From Ixodes scapularis (lineage: Eukaryota > Arthropoda > Arachnida > Ixodida > Ixodidae): a stretch of 64,000 nucleotides of DNA. The DNA lies in contig NW_024609958.1 in assembly GCF_016920785.2 (NCBI RefSeq), positions 2,790,001 to 2,854,000 on the forward strand. Direction: 5' to 3'. How positions within the stretch are numbered: position 1 is the first letter of the stretch; each line of letters opens with the position of its first letter. Positions 63,803 to 64,000 of this stretch are shown here, piece after piece. A program made the position numbers and the translations under genes. The notes under the pieces are model-generated. The model was not told the origin of the DNA. It saw nothing but the letters and a program-made list of their open reading frames with translations, and ran no database searches.

Positions 63803-64000
63803 GCAGTGCTCCTTTCACGCAACAACGTCTGAGATGAGGAGAAACGAAAAGCGCGCTTTATTTCATTTCTGCCGAGTACGGGGGAGAACCGCTCTATTTT
63901 CTCGAAAACAGTTTTTCTCTAAGCCATTTCATTCCTAGTTTATTCACCTCGAATAATTAGACTGCGATGTGCACGGTATTATGTGGCTTGGAATGTCCAC

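Larger units (their letters stand above)
1..64000. repeat. Satellite DNA array, ~200-bp monomers, entire window
   Basis: The window is a continuous tandem array. Landmark steps (GCAG or GCCG after CACGT) fall at 1, 203, 405 and so on every 202 bp up to 13737, then every 199 bp to 40204, then every 200 bp to the end, apart from one 199-bp unit at 41004. The counts add up exactly: 68 x 202 + 134 x 199 + 117 x 200 = 63,802 bp, plus a 198-bp partial unit. All copies share TTTCACGCAAC, GTCTGAGATGAGG, TTCTCGAAA, ATAATTAGACT and ATTATGT blocks in the same order, with few exceptions. All copies run in the same direction. No unique DNA, transposon or gene interrupts the array, and both ends of the window are inside it. 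The sequence family is not one I recognise. The ~200-bp period is close to one nucleosome plus linker, as for many centromeric and pericentromeric satellites (known of satellites in general, inferred here). Confidence 0.99.
41403..64000. repeat. Family 4 block: 112 monomers of 200 bp plus partial
   Basis: Starts lie at 41403 + 200n. The last unit (63803-64000) is cut two bases short by the window edge. The common form X has a GCTCC or TCTCC head, GAAACGAAAAGCGCGC, CATTTCTGCCGAGTACGGG, GAGAACCGCTC, CGAAAACAG, AAGCCATTTCATTCCTAG, TTTATTCACC and GCACGGTATT. A minor form Y has GGGAAAAGCGCTC, CGAAATCAG, CATCCATTTAATTCC, GAATTCACCC and GGACGGAATT. X lacks the EcoRI site; Y keeps it. Remaining variation is mostly head TGC/TTC/AGC, CTAAG/CTGAG, CCTCGAAT/CCTGGAAT and AATGTCC/AATTTCC/AATATCC. 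Confidence 0.95.

Noticed and set aside
40204..64000. CENP-B box in family 4 (TTCTGCCGAGTACGGGG)
   Set aside because: Compared with the essential positions nTTCGnnnnAnnCGGGn, only about six of nine match, and the TTCG core and central A are not intact. The other families do not match either.
1..64000. CRISPR array
   Set aside because: The repeats are ~200 bp and contiguous, without unique spacers, and no cas-like genes exist.
1..64000. Telomeric or subtelomeric repeat
   Set aside because: TAGGG motifs occur once per monomer in family 1 only (TTTAGGGTATTC). There is no short tandem telomere-type repeat.
1..64000. Transposon, LTR or rDNA spacer inserted in the array
   Set aside because: The exact monomer counts leave no room for an insertion, and no terminal repeats, target-site duplications or coding remnants were seen.

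Overview
The whole 64,000-base window is one uninterrupted head-to-tail satellite DNA array. I count 319 complete monomers plus a final 198-base partial one, all in the same orientation. I find no unique sequence, gene, RNA gene, transposon or inversion. This points to constitutive heterochromatin (pericentromeric, centromeric or subtelomeric) of a eukaryote, probably assembled from long reads. I do not recognise the monomer and cannot name the species, or even choose between plant and animal, from the sequence alone.

I number monomers from the conserved GCAG/GCCG step (base 1 of the window). They fall into three exact length classes laid out in blocks. Family 1 has 68 monomers of 202 bp (1-13736). 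A single hybrid monomer follows (13737-13935). Family 2 has 38 nearly identical monomers of 199 bp (13936-21497). Family 3 has 90 more variable monomers of 199 bp (21498-39407). A ten-monomer mosaic zone mixes 199 and 200 bp units (39408-41402). Family 4 has 112 complete 200 bp monomers and a partial one (41403-64000). Phase is kept with no insertion or deletion inside any class. All length difference between classes lies in one segment at monomer positions ~70-95; the remaining ~159 bp has constant length.

Inside the families, diagnostic substitutions reveal several local higher-order repeats (HORs): a 606-bp trimer in late family 1, 597-bp trimers in family 3, and 1600-bp, 400-bp and 600-bp periods in successive parts of family 4. 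Family 4 looks like a recombinant, with a family 2/3-like left half and a family 1-like right half. A block near the family 4 boundary recurs 6.6 kb and 8.2 kb further in. The pattern fits unequal exchange and gene conversion with repeated local expansions.

Short elements kept through the array include TTCTCGAA (the shape of a minimal heat-shock element) and CACGTG. A 15-bp dyad, ACGTGCAGTGCACGT, is found only in family 1 and the junction monomer. Any function for these is inference. The only two open reading frames of note lie in the divergent first monomers and are not genes.
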